Source of the DNA: Paracidovorax cattleyae
GTDB lineage: Bacteria; Pseudomonadota; Gammaproteobacteria; Burkholderiales; Burkholderiaceae_C
Direction of reading: 5' to 3'
Assembly: GCF_900104515.1 (NCBI RefSeq)
Contig: NZ_FNJL01000011.1
Location: forward strand, 1 to 64,000
DNA: 64,000 bases
The translations under genes and the position numbers were made by a program. The notes below the pieces were generated by a model. It saw nothing but the letters and a program-made list of their open reading frames with translations, was not told the origin of the DNA and did not search any database. Of this stretch, positions 53,923 to 62,407 are shown in pieces (the first letter of the stretch is position 1; each line of letters begins with the position of its first letter).

Positions 53923-54706
53923 CGATCGCCCCCTGCAGCCAGGCCTGCCGGCCCGCGAGCCGTGCCAGGAAGTAATCGACGTAGGCTTGCCGGTGTGCCG
54001 CCGGATCGGCGAGCGCCCCATCGCCCTGCCCGTCCCCGTGGCCCTCGGCCGCCTGCGCCAGGAACAGCTCGGGCACCTCGGCCAGCACCGCCTGCAGGCA
54101 TGGCGGGGTGAGGCGCGCCGCCAGCCCGGCATCCACCGCCGCCAGTTCCGTAGCCAGGGGCAGCAGCACGTGGTCGGCGATCGGCGCGAACGGCCGGGCG
54201 GGCTGCGCCACCGTGCCGTTCCAGGCATGGTGGAAGGTGAGCGATGCGCCATGGTCGATCAGCCACGGGTTGCGGTGCCACACCAGCAGGTTGGTATTGC
54301 GCGCGGTGCGGTCCACGTTGCCCACCAGTGCGTCGAACCAGACGAGGCGCGAGGCGAAATCGGGCGTGACGCGGTCCACCGCCGGATCGAAGTTGACCGC
54401 GCCGGACAGATAGTCGAGCGCCACGTTCAACCCCGCGCTCGCGCGGATCAGGTCCTGGATCTCGGGGTCGGGCTCGGTCTGCGCAAGCGCCGGGTCGAGC
54501 TGGGCGAGCACGATCTCGGGCACCGGCAGTTCCAGCGCCCGGGCGATGCCGCCGGCGATGATCTCGGCCATGAGCGCGCGCACGCCCTGCCCGGCACCGC
54601 GGAACTTGAGGACATAGACGCCGAGGTCGTCGCCCTCGACGACGGCCGGCATGGAGCCGCCCTCGCGCAGCGGCGTGACGTAGCGGCTTACGGTGATGGA
54701 ACGCAC
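53909..54706 (-). CDS. HipA_2-family kinase-like protein
   Basis: A 265-aa HipA-related protein, shorter than full HipA toxins. Kinase-like elements: KFRGAGQGVRALMAEIIAGGIARALELPVPE for the ATP-binding region, DALVGNVDRTARNTNLLVW for the catalytic loop and LIDHGASLTF for the metal-binding segment. A GTG start at 54706 fits the family N-terminus (VRSITVSRYVTPLREGG). It is paired with the DUF3037 gene. No HipB-type antitoxin is adjacent, so a classical toxin role is doubtful. It is divergent from the PIP-box effector operon. Confidence 0.78.
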   Translation of the reverse strand: MRSITVSRYVTPLREGGSMPAVVEGDDLGVYVLKFRGAGQGVRALMAEIIAGGIARALELPVPEIVLAQLDPALAQTEPDPEIQDLIRASAGLNVALDYLSGAVNFDPAVDRVTPDFASRLVWFDALVGNVDRTARNTNLLVWHRNPWLIDHGASLTFHHAWNGTVAQPARPFAPIADHVLLPLATELAAVDAGLAARLTPPCLQAVLAEVPELFLAQAAEGHGDGQGDGALADPAAHRQAYVDYFLARLAGRQAWLQGAIDARG

Positions 54707-54758
54707 GGCGGGGCTTTCACGACAAGAGATGGGAAAGGGCGGCCATGTTAGTGCACTC

Positions 54759-54820
54759 TTCGCCGGCGGGAGCGATTTTTCGCGCCTGCACCGGATGCGC
54801 TGCGCATGTTTGCGCATATT
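54759..54820 (+). promoter_or_regulatory. PIP box and -10 box of the two-gene effector operon
   Basis: TTCGC at 54759-54763 and TTCGC at 54779-54783 are separated by exactly 15 bases, a perfect PIP box. CATATT at 54815-54820 starts 31 bases after it and fits the YANNNT -10 expected for HrpX-dependent promoters. Transcription would start shortly after, so coding starts upstream of about 54825 are excluded. Confidence 0.88.
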
Positions 54821-54867
54821 CGGAATTTTCACGCTGGCCATCCATTGCCCGCCAGCGAGCGTATCCG

Positions 54868-56325
54868 ATGCCTCTACCATCCATTTCCGCCCATCGTCCT
54901 GACGCTGTCCGTGCAGCCTTTGCGCACTGCGACACGCCGACGAGCCGTTCGTCCCGCCCCTGCACCGAATCATCTCCCGGATTCCCTCGTCCCGAAGGCC
55001 TGCCGCCACGCAATGCGGGCACACGACAACCGTCCTGCCCCGTGGCCCGGGAGGCTGCCCTCCAACCGGAAGTCGCGCGGGAACGATCGCGCCGCGGCTG
55101 GACGCAGGCCGAAACCACTGCAGACCGGTGCCTTCACAAGGCCCTGTCCCTGCTGGGGCTCCGCACGACACGCGACCGGGCGGCAGACTTCATCCGCTTC
55201 ATGGCCGATGCGGACGGCCAGCCCGGCGCATCCACGCTGCCGCTGGGGGACGGCTGGGTGCGCAATACCCGGAGAGTCAAGGACCAGGTCGCCACGATGG
55301 ACCTGCGCATGGACGAGCGCGGCGCCGTCATCAACGTGCGGCGCCCCCCGCGCGCGTCCCGGATTCCCGAGGGCCGGGAACGGGAAGCCTTCGCCGCGGT
55401 ACTCGAAGAGATGCGCAACCGGGGAAAGGACACGCTGCGTCCTGTACCCGTCCACTACCTCAACCGCAACACGGACGGCTATTTCCTGCCCACGCACGGA
55501 TATGTCGTGGCAGGCGATCCCGGCAAGGGGCGCAAGAGCGGCGCCGTGCTCTACGGCGTCGGAGGAGACTCTGTCCGCGGTCCGGTCCTGCTGGACCGGC
55601 CCCTCCTGAAGCACCTGCTGTCCGGGATGGGAAAGGCCGGAGCTGCACGCTTTCCCGAGGCGGTCCGCGCCACCGTCGCGCAACTGGCTGGGCGACGGTT
55701 CGCAAGCCGCGAGGAATTCTTCAACGGCTACCGGTCCGCACGCGGTGACGCCTTGGACCCTGCCGCAGTCCGCAGGGAAGTCGCCTCGATCTGCCGGCTG
55801 CTTCCGATGGACACCATGGAGTTGTGGCCGAAAACGACGAGCGACCACCGCACTCCCAGGCCCTCGGCACCGGAAAAGGACATCCGCGCATTCGAACACC
55901 CGCCGGAAGGGTTCGCGCGCAAGGTGTACATGCGCCGGATCGAGGGCGTGCACCATACAGACCTCCAAGATGCCAGGCGGCAGTTCCTGCTGCACCGGCT
56001 CTACCAGGACGAGTGGATGGGTCGCGACGGATCGGGCTTTCCTCCGGAATCCATGCAGCCCCGGGCGGACTCGCCACAGCGCCATCGGCTGGCGGAGGCC
56101 ACGCCACGCTTCCAGCGCCTTCCGCCCCATGCGTCCGGCAAGGTGGGAAACTGCAATTCAGGCGCGGCGTCCTTGCTGCAGCGTGCCATGGACAACCACT
56201 CGCGCAGCACGCCCGGCGCACGGGCCGGGAAAGCGGCCGCCGCGAGTATCTTCGGATTGGGTTCAGGGCATCGCATCAACCTCTGGGATCCCCTGAAGGA
56301 TGCTCGGACGGAGGATCCATCGTGA
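54868..56325 (+). CDS. Candidate type III effector, unrecognised family
   Basis: A 485-aa protein that I cannot place in a family. The first 60 residues are rich in Ser, Pro, Thr and Arg (MPLPSISAHR, CDTPTSRSSRPCTESSPG), as expected of a type III secretion signal. The rest is globular. Two features suggest a possible cysteine-enzyme core: H210 in FLPTHGYVVAGDP followed by an extended strand, and near the C-terminus C429 in KVGNCNSGAASLLQRAM, a His-first, NCN-later order seen in permuted papain-like folds (NlpC/P60, PPPDE). This is speculation. A perfect PIP box with a -10 element lies upstream; the start is ATG 54868 because the earlier in-frame ATG precedes the promoter. Its stop overlaps the next gene by four bases. 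Confidence 0.7.
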   Translation: MPLPSISAHRPDAVRAAFAHCDTPTSRSSRPCTESSPGFPRPEGLPPRNAGTRQPSCPVAREAALQPEVARERSRRGWTQAETTADRCLHKALSLLGLRTTRDRAADFIRFMADADGQPGASTLPLGDGWVRNTRRVKDQVATMDLRMDERGAVINVRRPPRASRIPEGREREAFAAVLEEMRNRGKDTLRPVPVHYLNRNTDGYFLPTHGYVVAGDPGKGRKSGAVLYGVGGDSVRGPVLLDRPLLKHLLSGMGKAGAARFPEAVRATVAQLAGRRFASREEFFNGYRSARGDALDPAAVRREVASICRLLPMDTMELWPKTTSDHRTPRPSAPEKDIRAFEHPPEGFARKVYMRRIEGVHHTDLQDARRQFLLHRLYQDEWMGRDGSGFPPESMQPRADSPQRHRLAEATPRFQRLPPHASGKVGNCNSGAASLLQRAMDNHSRSTPGARAGKAAAASIFGLGSGHRINLWDPLKDARTEDPS

Positions 56326-58064
56326 GGGCATCTTCGGTCCGCGAAACCCTTGCACCCCGGCCGCGTGCTGCTCCGGAGCGCAATCCCCGGAACGGCGACC
56401 GTGGCAGAACCGGTCCCGTGGTGCGGGCTGCATGTTTCCCGTTCGGCATGGATAGGACCTGCGACGCTCCCGCACCGCCCAGGAACGCCAGGTTCGCCCC
56501 GCCGACGGCCACGGCAGCAGATGCCGCGAGGCACGTGGCCCCGACGGGCATGCGCGCCCGGGCATTCCAGGCGACCGCCTCCGGCGCATCCGGCTCGCGG
56601 AATCTGGTCGCCGACCTGCAGGCGGAACTGAGCCAGCGGTGGCCGGCACGCTTTTGCCACGTGGACGATTCCGCGCTCGTCCTGGACACCGTGCCATCCA
56701 GCGAGGACCGGCAGAAGCGGCTGATCCAGCTGACCATCGAATCGGCGGACCGGCTGGCCATCATGACCTCCTTCAGCATCCATCCGACCAAGGACCATGT
56801 ACCCGGCCGCGTCTCCGGCACCACGTTCGCCATGATGGAGGCGCTGGCACGGCGGCAGCACGACCCGGACTTCACCTTCGTGCTGCTGTACAACGACAAC
56901 AAACTGCAACGGAATGCCGCGATCGCGGCAGTCGTGGGACAGAACGTGACGGCCAACATGTCGCTGCGCAACGAAAGCCGGGTTCCGGGCACCATCACAT
57001 GGCCTTCGGTGGTCCGGGCCTACAACGCCACGCAGGCGGACGACGGATTGAAGATCGGCACGGTGCGTGCCCGCGTGTATTTCGTGGCAGCCAAGGCCAG
57101 GGGCGCCGCCGGCTCCCACCACAACAAGTTCTGCATCAACGACCGCGGTGTGGCCGCCACCCTGGGCGCGAGCATCGCCAACAAAACCAAGGACGGATGG
57201 ATGGACGGCGGCTGCATCGCCCTGTCGGCCCGTCTTGCCGAGAGCCAGCGCAACTATTTCCTCGATGAGCTGATTGGAGAGCACGCGGTGCGCTGCGCGC
57301 GCCTGGTCTGCCACGACGGGCTTGCCGTCATGGACTCTGTGAAGCACCCCGTCGCGGCGCTGCACACGCTGAGGGACATCGCCATGCGCCCGCCTTGCGA
57401 TCCGGAAACCGGTAACGCAGGCCAGCACCCGATGCACGCAGCGCTCGCCAGGGCAGGCATCGCGTTCACGGGGGACCGGCAGAAGGTGCTATGGCTGCAG
57501 AATCCATCGAACGGATACCGGAACATGTTCTCGGAAGGGGGCAGGATGGAAGGCAAGCCGATCGGCTTCGCTCTGGCGAAGATCTTCAGTAGCGCGGGGC
57601 CGGGCGATACGCTGGACATTGCCGGGAAAAAGCTGGGCACGGAAGCCTTGCGCCTCATCGGCGACGCGCTCTCCAGGGGATGCAACGTCAACATCCTGGT
57701 GGACCGTTCCAGCAGGGGCCTGGTGGATTTCGCGGCACGCAGACTCTACGGAGGCAAGGCGAACCCGCCTGCAGGCCATCTCACGGTCAAGCACTATGCT
57801 CCTGGCGAGGCGCTGGCGCACGAACTGCAGATCAACCTGCGCAGCGAAGCGGTGCTGCACGCCAAGAACTATCTTCTCACCCGCAGTGACGGCTCCTGCA
57901 TCGCCATGACGGGCTCCTACAACCTGGATGGGCAATCGCATTACCGATCCAATGAGAATCTGATGGTCTTCGAGACCAGGGATCCGACGTTGCGCCGCGC
58001 GCTGTTCGACGATATCTACCAGGGCAGCGACGTCGAAGCGCATCACTACCGACCCAATCGCTGA
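56322..58064 (+). CDS. Phospholipase D-superfamily candidate effector
   Basis: A 580-aa protein with two HKD-type motifs. The first is H267-x-K269-x4-D274 (HHNKFCIND); the second is H513-x-K515 in VLHAKNYLLTRSD, with Asp three residues later than usual, followed by the classic GSYNLDGQSHYRSNEN. The N-terminal 90 residues are Arg/Ala/Pro-rich without a signal peptide. It may cleave phosphodiester bonds in lipids or nucleic acids, perhaps in the host. The start is GTG 56322, overlapping the upstream stop (GTGA) behind GGAGG at a seven-base distance, so translation is coupled to the first effector candidate. A later ATG (56448) would be uncoupled. It ends 36 bases from cobC. Confidence 0.78.
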   Translation: MRASSVRETLAPRPRAAPERNPRNGDRGRTGPVVRAACFPFGMDRTCDAPAPPRNARFAPPTATAADAARHVAPTGMRARAFQATASGASGSRNLVADLQAELSQRWPARFCHVDDSALVLDTVPSSEDRQKRLIQLTIESADRLAIMTSFSIHPTKDHVPGRVSGTTFAMMEALARRQHDPDFTFVLLYNDNKLQRNAAIAAVVGQNVTANMSLRNESRVPGTITWPSVVRAYNATQADDGLKIGTVRARVYFVAAKARGAAGSHHNKFCINDRGVAATLGASIANKTKDGWMDGGCIALSARLAESQRNYFLDELIGEHAVRCARLVCHDGLAVMDSVKHPVAALHTLRDIAMRPPCDPETGNAGQHPMHAALARAGIAFTGDRQKVLWLQNPSNGYRNMFSEGGRMEGKPIGFALAKIFSSAGPGDTLDIAGKKLGTEALRLIGDALSRGCNVNILVDRSSRGLVDFAARRLYGGKANPPAGHLTVKHYAPGEALAHELQINLRSEAVLHAKNYLLTRSDGSCIAMTGSYNLDGQSHYRSNENLMVFETRDPTLRRALFDDIYQGSDVEAHHYRPNR

Positions 58065-58100
58065 AGGGCCGGGCGAAAGGCCTGCATCCCCGCCTGCCGA

Positions 58101-59174
58101 TCAGCCCATGCCACGGCAGGCCCGCGCGAAGGCTTGCTGCGCGCGCAGATCCAGCACGCCGAGCCGCACCCAGCCATTCAGCCCGAAGGAAGCGGCATCC
58201 CGCACCTTGACGCCCTGAGCGCGCAGTGCAGCCAGCCGCGCCGCCATATCGCCCGGTGGCGGCATGGCGGCGAAATAGTTGGAGAGGCTGCCCGGCCAGA
58301 TATTCCACCCAAGTTCTTCGCAAAGGAGGATTTGGGCCGCCTTCCAGCCACGCAGCCTGTCGAGCGACGCGGCGAGCCAGTCCTGCACCTCCAGCGCCAC
58401 CCAGGCCGACAGCATCGCCACCCCGTGCGCCCCGATCGGCCAGGAGGGCGCCAGGGCCTGCAGCGCATCCAGGCACTGCTGCGGCACGCAGGCCGGGGCG
58501 ACGGCATAGGCAGCGCGCACGCCCGTGAGGCCCAGGGCCTTGTTGGGCGTCCAGAGCTGCCATGCGTTCGTGGGCAGCGGGCCGCCGGTGGCCTCCAGCC
58601 GCAGCGGCGCATAGGCGCAATCGACGATGCGCAGGCCGGCATCCGGGGCGCCGCCGCCATGGCATGCCAGCGCGCGCCATGCCTCCAGCGCGGGATCGGA
58701 TGTGCCGAGGGGACTGCCGGGTTCACAGGCCCAGTGCAGCACGGCCTTTCCGGAATCCTTCTCCGCGCCCTCCTCCACTCGCGGCCCCGACGATGGCAGT
58801 AGCGGAAGGCCCCAGGCCCGGGCCGCGCGCGCATAGTCGCCATAGGCCTGCGCAGGCACCACCACTCCGGCCACGCCCTGCCGTGTGGCCCACGCGGTGA
58901 AACGGTGGATGAATTCGCTGGCGCTCGCGGCGGGCACGATGCGTTCGGGCGCCACGCCGTGCCAGGCGCTCAGGGCCTCGCGCAGCGCGGTGTAGGCCGG
59001 ATCGGGATAGCGTGCAGCGTCAGCCTCGCGCACGGCCGCCAGGGCGGTCGGACAGGGCCCGCAGGCGTTCGCGTTGGTGGAAAAATCGTGCAGCGGAACG
59101 CCCAGGGCGTCCGGGCCGCCATGCACCGGCAACCCCTGCGCGGCCGTGCCGCCGTTGAGCGCCTGTCGCGTCAT
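58101..59174 (-). CDS. cobC: Threonine-phosphate decarboxylase-like aminotransferase
   Basis: A 357-aa fold-type I PLP enzyme of cobalamin synthesis that makes aminopropanol phosphate for the nucleotide-loop linker. It contains FSTNANACGPCPTAL, RYPDPAYTALREALSAWHGV, the PLP aspartate/tyrosine region IVDCAYAPLRLE and the Lys in WTPNKALGLTGVRAAYA. Its N-terminus overlaps the cbiB stop by four bases. It is the last gene of the btu-cob operon in this window. Confidence 0.9.
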   Translation of the reverse strand: MTRQALNGGTAAQGLPVHGGPDALGVPLHDFSTNANACGPCPTALAAVREADAARYPDPAYTALREALSAWHGVAPERIVPAASASEFIHRFTAWATRQGVAGVVVPAQAYGDYARAARAWGLPLLPSSGPRVEEGAEKDSGKAVLHWACEPGSPLGTSDPALEAWRALACHGGGAPDAGLRIVDCAYAPLRLEATGGPLPTNAWQLWTPNKALGLTGVRAAYAVAPACVPQQCLDALQALAPSWPIGAHGVAMLSAWVALEVQDWLAASLDRLRGWKAAQILLCEELGWNIWPGSLSNYFAAMPPPGDMAARLAALRAQGVKVRDAASFGLNGWVRLGVLDLRAQQAFARACRGMG

Positions 59175-60199
59175 GGCAGTACGCCTCCCAGTGCGACGTG
59201 CAGGGCAACATGCAGGACGACACGCAGCCACTCCAGCGCCCACAGCGCGGCCAGGGCGAGCGGCAGGCACCATGCCACGGCCAGCGCGGCCAGCGCGGCG
59301 GCCCGGTGGGTGTCCGGCGGGGCGGCGGCCCTGCCGCGGCGGTGCAGGGTGTACACGCCCGGCTTGCACAGTCGCACATCCAGCGCGAGCGCCATCGCGG
59401 CCATCGGCCAGCCGCTGTTGGGCGACGGCGTCCTGCGCGCCTGCCGGGCCACCGCGGCCCAGCGCACGCGGTGCCCGCACAGCGCCAGCAGCACCGCGGT
59501 GATGCGCGCGGGCACCCACGAGAGCACATCGTCCGCACGCGCCGCCCACTTGCCGGCCCACTGCCAGTAACGCCCGCCGCGCATGCCGGGGTAGCCCCAC
59601 ATGGCATCCGCGGTGTTGGCAAAGCGGTAGAGCGCCGCGCCGGGCAGCCCCAGCAGCGCGAACCAGAAGAGCGGCGCCACCACGGAATCGTTCAGGTTCT
59701 CGGCCAGCGACTCGATGGCGGATTCGCGCACCTGCACGGCCTGCAGCGCGCGGACATCGCGGCTCACGAGGCGCGACAGCCGCTCGCGCCCGGCCTCCAG
59801 CGATTGCGACAGGGCACCCTCCACCGCCACGACCTCGTCGCGCAGCATGCGCCAGGCCAGCAGGGGCTTGAGCAGCAATGCCAGCACGGGCACGGCCAGC
59901 CACGCGGGCATCTGCAGTGCCGCGTGCTGCAGCGCCCCGGCGGCGCCGGCCACCGCCGAGGCCATCAGCAGCCAGGCCGCAGCGCCCAGCACGAAGGCCC
60001 GGGCATCGTCGGCCACCGGCTGCGCGGGCGCGATGCGTTCGCCGCACCAGTGCAGCGCACGCCCCATCCAGACCACCGGGTGCAGGGCCACCGGCGGCTC
60101 GCCCCACCAGCGGTCGATCGCCAGCGCGGCCGCGATGGCAGCGGCCCAGGGCAGCGCAGCCAGCAGGGCCTGCAACAGCGCGGAGCCGCCGTCAGCCAC
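59171..60199 (-). CDS. cbiB: Adenosylcobinamide-phosphate synthase
   Basis: A 342-aa integral membrane enzyme that attaches aminopropanol (phosphate) to adenosylcobyric acid. Characteristic segments are DRWWGEPPVALHPVVWMGRAL, ESLAENLNDSVVAPLFWFALLGLPGAALYRFANTADAMWGY and PSPNSGWPMAAMALALDVRL. The start is uncertain: GTG 60199 overlaps the bluB stop by eight bases; an in-frame codon at 60259 would give 20 more residues. It overlaps cobC by four bases. Confidence 0.92.
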   Translation of the reverse strand: MADGGSALLQALLAALPWAAAIAAALAIDRWWGEPPVALHPVVWMGRALHWCGERIAPAQPVADDARAFVLGAAAWLLMASAVAGAAGALQHAALQMPAWLAVPVLALLLKPLLAWRMLRDEVVAVEGALSQSLEAGRERLSRLVSRDVRALQAVQVRESAIESLAENLNDSVVAPLFWFALLGLPGAALYRFANTADAMWGYPGMRGGRYWQWAGKWAARADDVLSWVPARITAVLLALCGHRVRWAAVARQARRTPSPNSGWPMAAMALALDVRLCKPGVYTLHRRGRAAAPPDTHRAAALAALAVAWCLPLALAALWALEWLRVVLHVALHVALGGVLP

Positions 60200-60953
60200 C
60201 CTCGGCCCCCCGGTTTTCGCCGCCCGACAGCCAGGGTGCCGGGCGTCCCCAGGCCCCATCGAACACCACCGACGCCAGTGGCGCGCGGTGCGCCCAGCGC
60301 TCGCGCTCCAGCATGGGCGACGGGTAGAAGCCGTGCACCGGCCCCAGGCAGAGCAGCGCGACCGGCTCGGCGCCGGGCGGCAGGCCCAGCAGGCGCGCGA
60401 CGTCGGCAGGATCGAAGATCGACACCCAGCCCATCCCCAGCCCTTCGGCGCGCGCGGCCAGCCAGAGGTTCTCGATGGCGCAGCCCACCGAAGCCACGTC
60501 CATGTGGGGCATGGTGCGGCGGCCGAACACGTGCGCGTCCCGCCCGTCCGCCAGCACCACCGCGATCAGCTCCGCCGCATCGAGGATGCCTTCCAGCTTG
60601 AGCCGCAGGAACGCCTCCTGCCGCCCCGCACCCTGTACCGGCGGTGCCGCTCCCTCCTGCGCCGGGCTCCCGCCCAGCACCTCCGCCGTGCGCAGGCGCT
60701 CGGCATCGACGCAGGCATGCAGCTGGCGCCGCAGCGCAACATCGGACACGCGAATGAAACGCCAGGGCTGCATGAAGCCCACGCTGGGGCCCTCGTGCGC
60801 GGCGCGCAGCAGGCGCTCGAGCACGGCGGGCGCGACGTGCCCCCCCGCGAAGTGGCGCATGTCGCGCCGCTCGCGGATGGCGCGGTAGATGGCCTCGCGC
60901 TCCGCGGCACTGTAGGCCTCGCCCGGGGCCGCACCGGATTCGCCAGGTGCCAT
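60192..60953 (-). CDS. bluB: 5,6-dimethylbenzimidazole synthase
   Basis: A 253-aa nitroreductase-fold flavoenzyme that converts FMNH2 and oxygen to dimethylbenzimidazole, the lower ligand of B12. Motifs: RRDMRHFAGGHVAPAVLERLLRAAHEGPSVGFMQPW and AIENLWLAARAEGLGMGWVSIFDP. ATG 60953 follows GGAAGG; a TTG at 60974 is possible. It lies 24 bases after cobO. Its presence means the cell makes its own lower ligand for CobT. Confidence 0.9.
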   Translation of the reverse strand: MAPGESGAAPGEAYSAAEREAIYRAIRERRDMRHFAGGHVAPAVLERLLRAAHEGPSVGFMQPWRFIRVSDVALRRQLHACVDAERLRTAEVLGGSPAQEGAAPPVQGAGRQEAFLRLKLEGILDAAELIAVVLADGRDAHVFGRRTMPHMDVASVGCAIENLWLAARAEGLGMGWVSIFDPADVARLLGLPPGAEPVALLCLGPVHGFYPSPMLERERWAHRAPLASVVFDGAWGRPAPWLSGGENRGAEGG

Positions 60954-60977
60954 GCCGTTGCCTTCCGTATGCAAGCG

Positions 60978-61547
60978 TCAGTCCTCGATGCCGCGCTGCG
61001 CCGGCACCCCGGCCTGGAACGCATGCTTGACCAGGCCCATCTCGGTGACCGTATCCGCCAAGTCGATCAGTTCCCGCGGGCAGCGGCGCCCCGTCAGCAC
61101 CACGTGCACGTCGCGCGGCCGCTCGCGCAGGGCCTGCAGCACCTCCTGCAGGGGCACCCAGCCGTAGATGAGGGGATAGGTGACCTCGTCGAGCACCACC
61201 AGGAAATGCCCGCCGCCCAGGATGGCGTCCCGGGCACGCTCCCAGCCGGCGCGGGCCAGGGCAGCCGAATGCTCCAGGTCGCGGCTCTTCCAGCTGAAGC
61301 CGTCGCCCAGACCCTCGATGGGAATGCCGAGCTGCTCGAAGACGCGGTGCTCGCCGAAGCGCGCGCTGGGCACCTTCATGAACTGGAAGATCTTCACCGG
61401 CTTGCCGCGGCCGTGCGCGCGCAGCGCGAGGCCGAAGGCCGCCGTGCTCTTGCCCTTGCCGTCGCCGGTATGCACCAGCACGAGGCCGCGGCGCTCGCCG
61501 TCCGGCTTGTCCGAGCGGCGCTCGGTGGGGGGAGATTCGATCTGCAT
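60978..61547 (-). CDS. cobO: Cob(I)yrinic acid a,c-diamide adenosyltransferase
   Basis: A 189-aa ATP:corrinoid adenosyltransferase of the CobA/CobO type. P-loop [37 protein letters not shown] and the C-terminal [18 protein letters not shown] identify it. It adenosylates cobyrinic acid diamide or salvaged cobinamide taken in by the BtuFCD transporter encoded upstream. Confidence 0.93.
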   Translation of the reverse strand: MQIESPPTERRSDKPDGERRGLVLVHTGDGKGKSTAAFGLALRAHGRGKPVKIFQFMKVPSARFGEHRVFEQLGIPIEGLGDGFSWKSRDLEHSAALARAGWERARDAILGGGHFLVVLDEVTYPLIYGWVPLQEVLQALRERPRDVHVVLTGRRCPRELIDLADTVTEMGLVKHAFQAGVPAQRGIED

Positions 61548-61602
61548 GCGGAAAAAGACGAATGAGGGAAGGAGAAAGGAAAGGCTGAATCGGGGAGCAG
61601 TG

Positions 61603-62403
61603 TCAGCCGCCTGGCGCGGCGGGACCGACGCATGGCACCGCCACGCGCAGGCCGTCCACCTCGCGCACGCGGATGCGGTGGCCGAACACCGCCTCCAGCG
61701 CCGCATGGGTGGCGGGATCATCGCCCGGGCCATGGTGCAGCACCCGGCCTGCATCCAGGATGACCAGCGCATCGGCCTGCAGCGCGAATGACACTTCGTG
61801 CAGCACGCTCACCACCGCGCAGCCCTGCCGCGCCAGGCCGCGCACGGTCTGCAGCCAGTCGGCCTGGTGGGGCGGGTCGAGGTGGGCGAGCGGCTCGTCC
61901 ATGAGCAGCACGGGGGCCTGCACGGCCAGCGCGCGGGCCAGCAGCACGCGCTGGCGCTCGCCACCGGAGAGTTCGGAGAGCGGGCGGTGGCGCCATGCCC
62001 AGGCCTGCGTGGCCTCCAGCGCGGCGCGCACGGCCGCATGGTCCGCCGGGCTGGGTGGCGCGAGCCAGGGCTGGTGCGGCAGGCGGCCCAGCATGGCGAT
62101 GTCGTAGGCGGGCAATCCATCGGAGCCGGCCTCGCCCTGCCCCAGCCACGCGAGCTGGCGCGCACGCTCCCGCGCGCCCCAGCGCGGCAGCGGGCGGCCC
62201 GTCAAGTCGATGTGGCCGCTCACGGTGCCGCCCGGCAGCAGGCCCGCGAGGGCCTTGAGCAGGGTCGATTTGCCGGCACCGTTCGGGCCGACCACGCTGG
62301 TCCAGCAGCCGGCGGGAATCCGCAGGTCCACGCCGCGCAGCACGGGCGTGCCGCCGAACGATGCGCAGAGGCCGGACGCCTGCAGGGCGATGGAGCGATC
62401 CAT
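61603..62403 (-). CDS. btuD: Corrinoid ABC transporter ATP-binding protein
   Basis: A 266-aa ATPase of the BtuD/FecE type. Walker [17 protein letters not shown], signature [15 protein letters not shown], Walker [12 protein letters not shown] and the H-loop VLHEVSFA are present. It powers uptake through the adjacent BtuC-like permease. The context of cob genes points to cobalamin or cobinamide rather than iron siderophores. Confidence 0.9.
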   Translation of the reverse strand: MDRSIALQASGLCASFGGTPVLRGVDLRIPAGCWTSVVGPNGAGKSTLLKALAGLLPGGTVSGHIDLTGRPLPRWGARERARQLAWLGQGEAGSDGLPAYDIAMLGRLPHQPWLAPPSPADHAAVRAALEATQAWAWRHRPLSELSGGERQRVLLARALAVQAPVLLMDEPLAHLDPPHQADWLQTVRGLARQGCAVVSVLHEVSFALQADALVILDAGRVLHHGPGDDPATHAALEAVFGHRIRVREVDGLRVAVPCVGPAAPGG

Positions 62404-62407
62404 GCGT

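Noticed and set aside
54745-54867. Upstream in-frame ATG for the first effector candidate
   Set aside because: It lies upstream of the PIP box and -10 element that drive this gene, so it cannot be on the transcript; ATG 54868 is used.
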